A stretch of DNA of 64,000 bases from Fratercula arctica (taxonomy: Eukaryota; Chordata; Aves; Charadriiformes; Alcidae): positions 32,554,355 through 32,618,354 of the forward strand of contig CANTUZ010000007.1 of assembly GCA_947846985.1 (NCBI GenBank), written 5' to 3'. The notes below the pieces were generated by a model that was not told the DNA's origin, made no database searches, and worked only from the letters and a program-made list of their open reading frames with translations. A program made the position numbers and the translations under genes. Below are positions 1 through 11,610 of the stretch, piece after piece; within the stretch, counting starts at the first letter, position 1; every line of letters begins with the position of its first letter.

Positions 1-3000
1 GTCTGGAACAAATTAGGCAAAAAGAATAGTTTTGGAACAAAAAGTTGGGGATAGCATAGAGACTAGACCATGGTGGTGGCTGGGAGGAATGGGAGAGAGT
101 ATTAAGGAGGGAGGCAGACAAGGAAAGAACAGTTTGTTTACTTAAGGCACATTACCTGAAAGGGTGTTGCTTTGTTTGAAGGCATTATTTTCCATTGTTT
201 TCACTTTGTGTCACGTAAGTGTCCTTGTCAGACATTAAGATGTTATTTCAGTTTTACAAATCTTAAGCCACAGTGCAGAAATCCATGCAAAATTCTCCCC
301 CACTGCTGAACATCCAATGTGAGATACTTAAGGCTGAATGTTTTATTATGCTTTACATAGCACCTCATGTTGAAACTGATCACATTTGTCGCTTTAATTG
401 TTCAGCACTTGGAAGGTGATATTATAAGGTATTAAATTTATCACGCAACAGAATGATGTACATAAGTAGCAGCCATCTATTAAAAGTACAGTTTGCCTAC
501 TGTGATGCAAGAACCACCAGCAGATACAGAGGTGTGAAATCGTTTATCGATAGTGTGATCAGGTTCTGAATAAAGCCTCTTCCTGCGATGCATTGGCTTT
601 CTAACATCTGCGATAGCTAACATGTAGCACAGACACGGTTCTTCCTCTTGTTTCATATCTGTCTGTCTGTGTAGTCTATGTTTTAGTATTTCCTAGTTCT
701 TGAGTGCTTAACTTTGTAGCTAATAACACTAATACATTTTTATGCAAAACTAATCAGGGTTTCTCAAAGGCAATACCTACATTCATTTTATTAGCTTACC
801 TGAGCCTTGTTACCTTAAACTACGGGGTTTTTTTTAATCTTCAAAACATCGTGGAAAAACATAATCTCATTGCACACAGGAGCACACAGAGATAGTGCAG
901 CCTCGATGTAAGGAGGGCAATTGTGGCAAGACCACACAAAAGACCCCTGCAGGTGAGAGTGCCTGCCTGGCAGTTTGCCTGTGAGCAGAAAGGGAATTTG
1001 TAAGTGGGCTAAGCAGAGGGAGAGAGAGAGGAAATCCAAACTAGGCTTAGCGATGGCCTATAAAAGGTTTTGAGGTTAGTGAAAAGGCAATAGTATATAG
1101 TTTGGATATCTAGGCAAATAGTCGCAATGTGGTTACTGTACCCAGCTAGGTTTTATTATTATTATTTAGTTGTAAGTAGGTTTTGAACTCTTGCAAATAC
1201 GTTTAATAAGTTTCTGGTTATAGTGAACTTATCCAGAAAACAGCAGCTGGTATTTTAACTTTGAAGAGATTTTTTTAGAGTTGCATCAGATTCATTGCAC
1301 AAGACTTTGGTAAGGGGAAGTACAGAATAAGACTTGTAAATAATGAATTACTCATAACAGCTGCAGCGATAGCAAACTGTGCTTTATTCTGAGCATGAGA
1401 CAGTGCTGGCAGTGGAGATGCCTACCCAGGGCAGGTAGAATCTGCCTTAAGAGACTCCATGACCACTGTAGCAATCAAACCGAGTGCTAAAAGAAACTCC
1501 TTAGAAGGAGGATTATATTTGTGAATAAGGATCTGTACGGCTAAGAGGAACTACTAGTCAAAAAATCCAATTTAAAGTGACAAAATGGTATGTTCACATA
1601 GACTGCTTGGGAAAAAGGGAAAAGCTGTGTCATCTACAGAGCAATTAGATACCTTAATCTTTCTTTCTGGATTAAAACAAGAACAGGTAGCACCAGAGCT
1701 GCATTAACTCTGGATTACTTGCTGCAGAAGATGCATGTTCCAGGTACAGCAATCAACTGAAAAGATTGCGAAAAGGCCAGATATTAAAAGGCAAGCTACT
1801 GAGGGGAGAGAAACAGAAGAAAAGCAGGGAAAACCCAGTCAATTTAGGACTATTACCATGAAGTAAGGAAGGGATAGATACTCCCAGTGCAATGCAAGTT
1901 AGAATTAGGCATGCTTACCAGGAGCTAAGAATGGTCATGCCAGATGCAGGAAACCTCAGGGACTCTATTTTTGTCCACAGTGTGAGCTGCTCAGAAAAGT
2001 GGAAAGCTCTGTCCTTGTTCCTGAGAGGATTCAGAGAAAGAAATTACGGCCTTTCAATTGGAATAACTGTCCAGTTTAGAAAAGAAAAACCCACCTTCAT
2101 GTGGCTGGTCATCGTGTCCTGTGGTGGGTTTCAGAGACAGCTGTGGCCATCTGATAGACTAAAATGACCGTGTATTTCTTTTGCTTCATTAAAGTTAACA
2201 AGAACTAGGCCTGGATGGGGAGATGGATAGATCTCCTCAACTTGACTGTGCGCGGGTTTGCTTGTTTTTCCTCAGGCTTGTTCACTTTTCCATCTAGCAA
2301 ATGCTTAATGGGTGGGCAGATGCCTTTTACACTGTGTGTTGGATATGAACTTTGAGTCCTCTAATGGGATCTGAACTGATGTGTTTTAAGTATTGAACAT
2401 TTGGGAACAAACCCAAAGCCTCTTTCTAAGGAGGGTATCATGTCAACATTAATTTCTGGCCTGCACAGATTAGAACCAGGGATCTGGAAGCTGAAATGAA
2501 TAGTGCAGCAATTTGTAATGTAGAGCTCTGGTTTCAGTAGAAGCAAAGTCATTAGCTGAGATTGGTAGTTTGGTTTTAACTCCTGATTTAACAATAGACA
2601 TGATTTAAGTGTAGGTATTTAAAGGTTATTGTGTCTGTTACATGAGATGATCATTCTGTTGGGTTCTGCTAAGGCTTCTTATTCCCTAGGGAAATGGGTG
2701 AACAATATAGAAATGAATACAGTAAAGTGGCAGGACACGCAGTCCTGACTGCTGTACAGAGTAGGATGATTCAGGAGTGTGTAACTCGCCTGTGACAAGT
2801 GAAGGTGACTGCTGCAGGTGGAAGGATGAGATACCTTTCACATACCACCTCCCTAGCCCAGGCACTGAAAAAAAGTAAGTACTGAAGTACAATAAGTACT
2901 GAAGTGCTGCAGGTAGAACATGGCCCTGTTTCCCAGCAACATCACCCCCAAATGGCAGCAGTTTGTCCAGTGCCTTAAGTTTTCTTACGAAGGCCTTTTA

Positions 3001-4914
3001 CAAATTCTTTTTAGGGAAGCGGCCTTTTTTCAGTCTTGCCTTCACGGTACCCTGGGTGTCTCTCAAAAAGTTCTTCTGTAAGGTAACTAGAGAAACAGGA
3101 ATTACTAAAGCGTGTCAGACCATGACCTGCATAATCTACAGCTGTATCAGTGGTTGTAACTAGTACCAAGCTGGAAGAAACCCTGCAGTTAGCTTGTATT
3201 ACAGTACATTCCCAAAAAACATTTCTTCTCACCTCTTAAGACATGCACGTGACTTTAATTGTACATCAGCCATGCTTCCATGCCTTCAGAAACAAAATGA
3301 AACTGATTTATATTGCTTAACACAATATTCGTGTTGTTAGCCATGTGCTACAAGTCAGGTTTAATGCCTCACTTTTTTAGATGTTGTCTTGTTACGTGAT
3401 TAAAAAGGTGAAAAAGTTTCTAATATGCCATTGATCATTACTTTCTATACTTCTGTTTGGTATTTAAGGTAAACAGTTACAGTGTTTTCACATAAGCCTT
3501 TTTTTCTGGCCCCTAGCAATTCTCATATGATGTGGGGCTTGAAATCTGGTCACAGCTTTCCAGCTGCCGGTGTACAAGAGGTCTGTCATTTTCAGTATTA
3601 TTATTATTTATCTCTCATTTTTATGCACCATTGTTTTCTGTTGTCCTCCTCCCCTCAAAAAACAGGCATGACTGACTAAGGGTGTTCAGTGAACTGTGCA
3701 TAAAAACATGTGTCTCTCTGCAAGGACAGAGTAGTTAATTTAAAGCCTAGTAATCTGTATTCATAACTCGCAGTATTCACTCTAAGCACGTATTGCTTTG
3801 CAGTCCAAACCACAGCCTTGACTTTGTTGTATTTGTCTTACCACCCATTCATGAAATACGACTAAATTTTCTGAAAGTCCATAGTCTGGTCTGGAAGAAC
3901 CCAGATGTGCCACTTAACACAATTTGCTACTTCCTTTTTTAAAAAATATTTATACACACCACAGATGGAAATACTAATTCCTTTAAAAATCTTAACCAAA
4001 TCAATTTGTATGATTGTAGGGGTTTGGGGGTTGTTTTTTGCAGTTTTGTGGTTGGGGTTTTTTTTTGAGGATTGCCTTTCTGCTTAATATCAAAGTAGCA
4101 GAAAGTTACAAATATCCTGTGATTACCAGAAAGAAGGAAGAAACAAAAACAGTGTTTTTATTAACGTATTATTAGCACAAGGAAAGAAATTATATTAGGC
4201 CGACACTCTTTTAAAATTCAGGCTTTTAACATGGCATACTTACACAGTATGTAGCAGGAGGAAGCGAGCTTGTTCTGTCTTCTGGATGGGCCAAATGCCA
4301 CGCAGTCACATGAGAAGTTACACCCAAGCTAATAAAACGGCAGAGAGGTGTTTTTATAGGAGTACTTGTTAATCCCTGCTCATTTTAGTCTTAAATTCAC
4401 TAATGTAGTCACACTATGAGTGATAAGATAGGCTATATATATTCTGCTTATCAGGTGTGTTAACTCAGTCTCAGGGCTTGAGATATGCGTTATCATTGTT
4501 CCATGGTTTCCGATTGACTTAAGAACAGGCAGAGCAATCAGAGCTGTAGGGAATATACCAGGTTGGTGCGCATCTGAGCTTGTGAGGTGTTTCGGAGCTG
4601 AGCTGGAATGGTAGTACAATGGAGAACCTACAGAATATCACCCTTATGTTTTCATGCTTTAATTGCTACTGGTACAGCACAGCAATGTTGCCAGTAGTAA
4701 GAGGCAAACCCCGGTGTTAGTTCACTGCATCTCTATCTTTGCCACCAAGCAGGAAACCCATGAAACAGAATCTCTGTGGCATAAATTTTGTGTATGGTAG
4801 GAGACTTTTCTCTGAACTGCCTTTAGAATATATTGTCCTTGAATTAATATTTTATTTAAGCAGTGTTCCTAAAATTATTCCCCAATTTAAAATATAAATT
4901 ATTACCTTTTTCAG
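1..4914 (+). other. UPRT: UPRT intron, 5' part of the gene cut by the window edge
   Basis: This stretch precedes the first recognisable UPRT exon and ends in a good acceptor (pyrimidine-rich tract then cag at 4912-4914). I looked for the conserved upstream exon of the family (the segment before the SRGDF block) and for the variable N-terminal exon and saw neither, so they probably lie left of the window. The ORFs here (longest 91 codons) resemble no protein I know. A short AG run near 1021-1031 and a small direct repeat near 2879-2907 (aagtactgaagt, twice) are the only structure seen. Confidence 0.6.
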
Positions 4915-4957
4915 GAAATCCAGTAGAGGAGACTTCGTATTTTCTGCTGATCGTTTG
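4915..4957 (+). CDS. UPRT: UPRT exon (SRGDFVFSADRL block)
   Basis: A 43-bp exon between acceptor ttttttcag and donor GTAGGT. It opens with one base completing a codon from the missing upstream exon and then encodes K-S-S-R-G-D-F-V-F-S-A-D-R-L, matching the conserved family segment TASRGDFMFSADRL. It ends on a codon boundary, as the next exon requires. Confidence 0.92.
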
Positions 4958-7900
4958 GTAGGTGAAGAATTTCTTCTTCTTGGTATTGTACTTTGCAGCC
5001 CTTCCATAAAATGGGTCTTTCAGGCTAGAATAATGGTGGTGTGAGAGCAACTTTTCTACACAAAGGAAATTGCTGTTTGACAGCAACTTTCTGTATCGGG
5101 ACATCTGTGCTCTGTTACAGACTGCTTTGATCTCAAAGGGTTACGGAAACCGTGTCATTATCAAACACAACTACTTCAGGACAGAGAGTAGTATTAATAA
5201 GAGAATACTGTTCAAAAACAGATGCACAGAGGCTAGAGATAATTCAGTTTTACTTTGAAACAGTACTTTTGATCTTGTGAACAGAGCTGTACAATTTCTT
5301 ACAGTCTAGATGTTAACAACTGCTTGCATGCAAAGTGCCTCCTGGCACTTGTTGTGTATTAGATTAATAGCTCTGGGTGCATCCACCCTGGGAATTTGGT
5401 TTTAGCCATACTTGAAGTTTTCACACGTTTTAGTAAGTCATAACAAAGACTGTTGGAAATGCAACATTTATCTCATTTAAATTACATGCTTAAAGAAAAC
5501 CACAGGACTCGCCCACACGTGTACTTCCTTGTATTCATGAGGGTGTTTGCTGTTTGCAAATCCACATTCATTTACACAGAAAGTCTGTCTTTCCTCCTCT
5601 AGCAAAGATGAGTCCAGAGGCCATTCAATTACCAGCACCATTTGCTAGAGCAGGCAGGTTTCCTGTGATAAAAACAATCTTAATCCCTGCCTGATCCAGG
5701 CTTGCTCAGGGCTTAGATATGACCACAACCTAAGACTGTGATTGCAGTGCTTTTTATCTTTGCAGCTTTTCCACTTTCCCGCTTCTTTTCCCTTCTTTAG
5801 GATGTTTCTTGCATTGTCATTCACTAAGCACTGTCCAGGCCCAAGCCAACAAATCCCATCGCTCATGATTTATGGATGAAGTGACTGACTGGAGCGCCGC
5901 CTTTGCCAATAGTACTTCATAACGGACAGGCAGAAAGTTGCAGCCCCAACTTCATTCTGTGCCAGCAGTTCTCAGCAGATACCATTTAAATAGACACATG
6001 TCCTTCACAGTTCATTGGATGAGTAGGAGCATCCCAGGAAACATCCACCACCTGTGAAAGAATAGCTCAACTACATGTTGTCCTTCCTGTGTTTTGTGGT
6101 TTCACATTCTTCACATGCTTAAATGTGCAAATAAGATTCAGGAAGCCAACAAAGGTCAATGCCACACATTTACAGGGTAGAGGTCTGCAGTCCAGGGGTC
6201 AGGCCCCCTCCCCACCAGTACTCCTTTCACAGGAAGGGTTTCTGGTTAACATTCTCATCTTACCTTGCATTGGGTTCCCATCATATTGCACTCTTTAAGG
6301 AGCATTCATTCTTGGCAACTTCTTTGAATTAAAAAGAAACACTACATTCCTAATCTTTGTTTTAAAAAAGAGACAAACAACGGCTATTCTAATACTGACA
6401 GGAAAACCCTTAACAGTCTTGACTGTACCTTATTGTCATTAATTAGTGCAAAGGACCTGTCCCACCTACCTACTTGGAGGTCCTGCGCCATTCTGAGGGA
6501 AGCGCTGATTTTTTCCCCCCCTCATTGCTAGAAACTGCAGCTTCCAGGCAGTGAGTTAAGTTCAGGCCCTTGTACCAGCACTAAAATGACTGAAAAATAT
6601 CTTCAAAGAGGGGTTGCAAATTTAAGGGACTGTTTCTAATTCCTAGTAGAGGGTGCCTGTGTGCCAGGAACTAGGGCAGAATGGAAGAACAGGAAGAAGT
6701 CTTCCAGTCTGCTCTGCCCTGTTTCTGGAATAAGAAATGTCTGAAGTGAGCAGTATACTTGCTCAGTCCCAGGAGCAATCACCTCATTTCTGCCATCGTA
6801 CGGTGACTTTTGCTTAATGGGTTTCATCTTTGGCTTGGCAGCAGCCTTCTTTGAACAGTTCTGGCCTGTGAATCTTTGGCTGACTAGCAGAGAGAATTTT
6901 TGCATCTTTAATACCCAGAGCATCTTTTGTGGGCAATCGTTCTGGGTTCAGATGAATATGTTTCAGTAACTTTGCCTGGGGTACAGCTGCAGGGCCAGCA
7001 CCAGGGGAGAGCTGGACGTTTTCTGGCCACTGGAGGCTGGAGGGATGCGTGGCCTACTAGCTGCACCTCCAGTGGAGATGTCCCTGCTGGACTGGGCCAT
7101 CTGTACCGCGGGAAAGCGCAGGTGCTTGGCAGAGCATTCCCACCGTTGCCACAGCTAGCAGGTGCCAGAAGAAGAAATTGATAAAGAGATTTCTAGGTCT
7201 GATGACTTCTTTGGGCACTCGGTGGTGCATTTACATTGCTGCAGCTCCTGTGGCTCTTCTGGCAGCCCCGCTGCAGTTTAGTCATAGAAATACGGATGTG
7301 AAAATAGACCTCAGAGCCTAGCTGATGGGGAACTGACAGAAGGTGAATTTACCCTTTTTCTCACTAGTATGTCCTGTCAGCAAAATAAAGTTGCATTGAT
7401 GCTTCACTCATTTATTGAGAAAAATTTGTCTGTGATGCCTATGCCTGCCAGATATAAATAAAGTCAGTTTTATGATTGCCAATGAACCCTTCCTCTTCCC
7501 CTAATTTTTTTGGTAATGCCTTCATTTGATTTGTGGACAAAACATAGGCATCACCCCCAGAAGGTCTCTAAAGTCAGTGCCTAAAGTGACTCTTTTAGAC
7601 CCTTCAGGCTGTTAAGTGTTCACCTAGTGCTTGTAAAGAATACTAACATTTAGTGTCATGTCTCCGTAGATAACAAATCCCTTTAAGCTGACTGATCTCT
7701 TTCATTCTATAGATCAGACTTGTGGTTGAAGAGGGACTGAATCAACTGCCGTACACAGAATGTACCGTGACCACTCCAACAGGTATGTGGGAAATCATGC
7801 TTTCCCTAGTGGAAAGTGGAGCTTAACTAATATAAAAAAACCACAAGAATCACAGAATATCTCAAGTTGCAAGGAGCCCATAAGGATCATTGAGTCCAAC

Positions 7901-10900
7901 TCCCTGTTCCTTGCAGACTACCTAAAATTGAATCATGTGACTAAGCTCACAGTACCAGTGATTCTATCGCTCTCATACACATACCACCATTGCCCACTTT
8001 TTTCTTTCAGTAATCAAGAGGACAATGACAGTAGCATTGTAGCATCGTATTTCAGTTCTATCTCTTCCACCTGCAGCACTGGACTGCATTTCCCTGGCTT
8101 CTTAGGGGACATACTGTTTAACTATATTTTGCATAGCGTCCTTCGTTTAAAATAGTCACAGAATACCTGAGTTATAAAACACGTACTTGGAAAGGATGAC
8201 TTCTGTGCCACTTTTCTGACCCGACTTGTAAAAAAAGCATAAGTTCTTTACCAATTATGGTTGTGGCTCTGTTCCCATTGCTTGTTTGAGGGCTGCAGGA
8301 GATGGTGTGCAGATTGGTTCATGCCACCTGTTGAGAGACGTGGAGCTCTCGGTTCCATTCACACCAAGGTCGCTTAAAACAGTGTCCCCCAAAGCGGCAT
8401 TAAGGAGGGGCAGAAGGGAGCAATCACTGCCACTGACGTCTGGTTTCTTCCCTCCCACAGGACACAAGTATGAAGGAGTCAGATTTGAGAAGGGCAACTG
8501 CGGAGTCAGCATAATGAGAAGTGGTAGGCACTTTCTGGTTATTGAACGAGCATCAATTAAACGGTTTGGAAATGTGTAACCAAATTCCTTTCAAAAAAGT
8601 GCAACCATGCTTCTCTACAGCAAAGATTTACCCAAACCTGCCAGTTTTTGTTCTTTCTGAGGTAGCCTTCATCACAGAATGTCAATAGCTTTCATTAACT
8701 TTTTAGGAGACAAATAGCTACAGCAGATTTCATCTCGCCTCTGCTCTAGCGGTGGTTAACTGTGAGCAGCCAGGCCAACTGGCCTTGTTTGCTGCTGGGG
8801 ATGGGTCTCCAAACAAACCTTGCTCGGTGGTGGTAGAGTCTCTGTTATTGTGCCCAATGCTGCAGAAACCTTTGTATCTGTGATGTAAAATCCAGTAGCT
8901 CCACAGCCTCCTGCCCTGCATTCTGCACTGGGGTGTCTCTGGGCAGAGCTCAAAGATGGGCTCCAAACCCCACACGTTTGTCTTGACGTTTCCAGCTCTC
9001 GCCTTTGAGAGCTGTGTGGGAACACTCATACCTGTGAGCTAAGTAACACTGAGCAGACTCGTTTTTCTGTATAAACAGAGAAAAAAGGAAAATAGCTTCA
9101 AGTAGTTTTAACACTTAGAACTGAGAAAAAAAAATAATCTCCCTTTTAGAACCCTTCACCAACACAGTATTGGGACAGGCTATTTAATTGTAGCATCTTG
9201 CAGTTGTGCTGTTTCTTAGCGTGTAACAATTTGTTGTTGATGGTTTTTGCTGCTCTTTTTGAGGAGAGGCAATGGAACAAGGTTTACGAGACTGCTGTAG
9301 ATCAATCCGCATAGGAAAAATCCTGATACAGAGCGACGAGGAGACTCAAAGAGCAAAAGTGTACTATGCAAAATTTCCACCAGACATTTACAGGAGAAAA
9401 GTTCTTCTCATGTACCCAATACTAAGTAAGTGTCTTTCTTCATTATTACAGTTAGACTCAGCTGAACAGTGCATGCGCTGCCTTTAAAGGAAAATTTCCA
9501 AATTTCAGGGGCTTTGATTAGGTGTTTTGCTTGGTTTAGGTGACAGAGTAGGGAATTTATCGGGCTGTACGAGAATACATTAGCCAGCCTGCACCAGCGT
9601 GAATGCAGAGCAAATCATTTGGGTATGCCTGCATTTGTGAGAAAGGTTGAAGCATTAAGGCTTGATAGAAATTTAATTTTTTAAATTTTGCCATGAGAAA
9701 AAACTCAAACAGTATTTTTCTCATGCTATTAAAAGACATTTTTGGATTAATATTATAAATCCTAGAAGTAAATTATTTCTAAATACAGTTCATACTACCC
9801 CCCAGAAAAAAGTCTGGTAAGCGTGGTAAGGAGTTTGTCAGGATGAAGTACCTTTTTCAGTCTAAGATTTAATTCTGGGTCTACACATGGAGCTCCTAAT
9901 TGCCATTTTACTATTTTAGATGAGCTTTCTTGCCTCAGCGCTTCAATAAAATCCACTGACTTCAGGGCTTAAAACCTGGCAGAACTGGCTGTTTCAGAGT
10001 AGAGAGGATGTTCCTTCATTGGGAAATGAAAGTTTTCTGCAATTAATATGTGCAGAGGTGAGAGTTTTCCAGGGGAAAAGGACAGTCTCATCATTCATCC
10101 CCACACCAATATCAACACAAATACCCCTCAGATGGCCTAGGACAAGTTCTTCTACCGAAGGGGGGGAGAAAAAAAATAAACATCTCACTTTTCCCCCTTC
10201 TAGGTACTGGTAATACTGTCATTGAGGCTGTCAAAGTCCTTGTGGAACATGGCGTACAACCAAGTGTCATTATCCTGCTGAGCCTCTTCTCTACACCTCA
10301 TGGTAAGTTGGGGGGGTGCGAGGGGGCAGAAGAGTGACCCCAGTTACATTCAGTGGGTCAGAGTTACATTAGTTACTACGCTTTGGACAGCGAATAACGA
10401 TAGCAGCACCGCTTTGCTCAGAAGAGATGGATTTTTTTTTTTTTTTTTTTTTTTTTTGGCTGAATGGTAAAAGTGAGAGTGAAGAGCATCGTTTGGTGTG
10501 GGCAGTGGAGTGGGCTAGCAGAAGGGAAAAGGCCTGTTACACCTAATGGCAAAACTGCTACAAATGGTAAAGAAGTCCTAAAAGCAGGAATTTGCAGCGC
10601 TGGCAGGTACAGAGAATGCGCCAGTGGCTGACAAAGCAATGCCAGACCGGCTGTTGCTGTGGATGGCAGCCCAGGGATGGTGTTGAGCTGTTCCGCCACC
10701 AAAAGAATGCCAGTTCTGTAAGGAGTATGAGGTAAACTAAGCTACAGAACTGTCCTGGCTGCAGGTTAAAGATCTTAACTTGTAAAAGGGGAGCCAAAAA
10801 AGGAACATCTGTTTGTGTGAAGATGGAAAATGCATCTTGCGCGTTGTTTGAAAAATTGGCTGTGGCAGAAATCACTATTAAAAAAGTCAACTGAACTGCA

Positions 10901-11284
10901 GAGAGTTATTCCCAGCGGTCTGTAACTGCTTTTGTGATTAGATGGCGAGTGTACGAGTATGGTAAAGAAAAATCCAAATAAGAAAACTCAAAAAAGGAAT
11001 CCACTGAATTCAGGAAGTTATTCCTCATAGACAGTCAGCTAAGGCAGAAACGTGAAGCCAAGGTGGAAGAACAGAGCCTGACTTACCTGCGGAATTCTGC
11101 TAATCGTGATTTAACATGTGGTGCTGAAATACAGCTGCAGTGCTGTAGTCATTGTTGCCTTTGCCCTCTCTCAAAAGGTGCCAAATCCATCATCCAGGAA
11201 TTCCCAGAGATTACAATTTTAACTACAGAAGTTCATCCTGTTGCACCAACACACTTTGGACAGAAGTATTTTGGAACAGACTGA
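4915..11284 (+). CDS. UPRT: UPRT, uracil phosphoribosyltransferase homolog (5'-partial, six exons)
   Basis: Joined exons 4915-4957, 7713-7782, 8461-8523, 9264-9425, 10204-10302 and 11178-11284 give about 180 residues ending in TGA, roughly the C-terminal 60% of the about 309-residue human protein as I recall it. All junctions are GT-AG and the phases agree. The product is a type I phosphoribosyltransferase fold of the Upp family, which makes UMP from uracil and PRPP in pyrimidine salvage. Visible blocks in order: RGDFVFSADRL, IRLVVEEGLNQLPY, YEGVRFEKGNCGVSIMRSG, the basic flap around RDCCRSIRIGKILIQSDEE, the PRPP loop YPILSTGNTVIEAVK and the C-terminal PTHFGQKYFGTD. Active bacterial enzymes have D-P before the PRPP loop and a GDAGD-type segment near the end; here these are Y-P and an H-F-G-Q-type segment. 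Catalytic activity is therefore doubtful, as reported for the human protein. Identity is very secure; the N-terminus is missing. Confidence 0.96.
7713..7782 (+). CDS. UPRT: UPRT exon (IRLVVEEGLNQLPY block)
   Basis: A 70-bp exon with acceptor ttctatag and donor G|GTATGT. It encodes IRLVVEEGLNQLPYTEC followed by TVTTPT, with one base carried over. It differs from human at a few positions (T-E-C-T for K-E-C-M, from memory). Confidence 0.96.
7848..7922 (-). mobile_element. CR1 LINE 3'-end fragment (in a UPRT intron)
   Basis: The + strand reads 'aatcacagaatatctcaagttgcaagg...ggatcattgagtccaactccct', the reverse complement of the avian CR1 3' terminus (ttggactagatgatc...ttccaacc...attctgtga). It is short, diverged and antisense to UPRT. 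Confidence 0.75.
8461..8523 (+). CDS. UPRT: UPRT exon (EKGNCGVSIMRSG block)
   Basis: A 63-bp exon after acceptor tcccacag, with donor G|GTAGGC. It encodes HKYEGVRFEKGNCGVSIMRS. The GVSIMRSG segment is a conserved core strand and loop of UPRTases (family pattern V-x-I-x-R-A/S-G). Confidence 0.96.
9264..9425 (+). CDS. UPRT: UPRT exon (flap and start of PRPP loop)
   Basis: A 162-bp exon from acceptor tttttgag to donor A|GTAAGT. It encodes the stretch from EAMEQGLRDCCRSIRIGKI to YPILS. The acceptor is an unusual GAG; an AG three bases downstream (9265-9266) would remove one codon. The chosen start keeps the family G-E-A-M-E-Q sequence. The Y before P-I-L-S replaces the aspartate of active enzymes. 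Confidence 0.95.
10204..10302 (+). CDS. UPRT: UPRT exon (PRPP-binding loop)
   Basis: A 99-bp exon (acceptor cttctag, donor G|GTAAGT) encoding STGNTVIEAVKVLVEHGV and then the SVIILLSLFSTPHG strand. T-G-N-T stands where catalytically competent bacterial enzymes have T-G-G-S. Confidence 0.96.
10432..10457. repeat. Homopolymer T tract in UPRT intron
   Basis: A run of 26 T directly after gaagagatgga and before ggctgaatgg, within the intron following the PRPP-loop exon. Its length is likely polymorphic. No flanking element was recognised. Confidence 0.9.
11178..11284 (+). CDS. UPRT: UPRT terminal coding exon and stop
   Basis: The last coding exon follows acceptor ctcaaaag and encodes AKSIIQEFPEITILTTEVHP, then VAPTHFGQKYFGTD and TGA at 11282-11284. 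The C-terminus is essentially the human one as I recall it. Confidence 0.96.
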
Positions 11285-11610
11285 CACATTTGGAACAAAC
11301 AGAAATGACTACATGATATTACAAGAGGGGTTTTTTTCTACTTTTTATTATTGTTGAGTTGGTTGAGGGCATGTTTATAAATCTTTTTTGGCCAAAGGGG
11401 GAAATACTTGACTTAGATTAGTTCTGGGCAGTTACTGCCTGAGCACCGAATCAGGTACAGTAACAGCACACTCATTACAGAGTCAGGCGTCTCAGTGTTG
11501 GGGTTGTACAAATTGCTGCACTTTCTGCTTTAACTTATTTATTCTTCTAGGGCCTGTCTTGTGGCTGCTTGTGAGAGCAAAATAAAACAACTAAACCAGA
11601 GGTGTGTACT
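11285..11610 (+). other. UPRT: UPRT proximal 3'UTR with poly(A) signal
   Basis: About 300 bases of AT-rich sequence follow the UPRT stop. A canonical AATAAA lies at 11581-11586 and a GT-rich segment (ggtgtgtacttcattt) starts about 17 bases later, the usual arrangement around a cleavage site. Longer 3'UTR forms cannot be excluded. Confidence 0.6.

Noticed and set aside
5961..5990. Sequence reading F-S-A-D in one frame, resembling the UPRT FSADRL motif
   Set aside because: It is followed by a stop and has no splice donor; the true motif is in the exon at 4915-4957.
8156..8225. Possible second CR1 tail (gtcacagaatacctgagt... aaggatgac)
   Set aside because: Only a loose resemblance; the diagnostic ggacctt and agtccaac blocks are missing.
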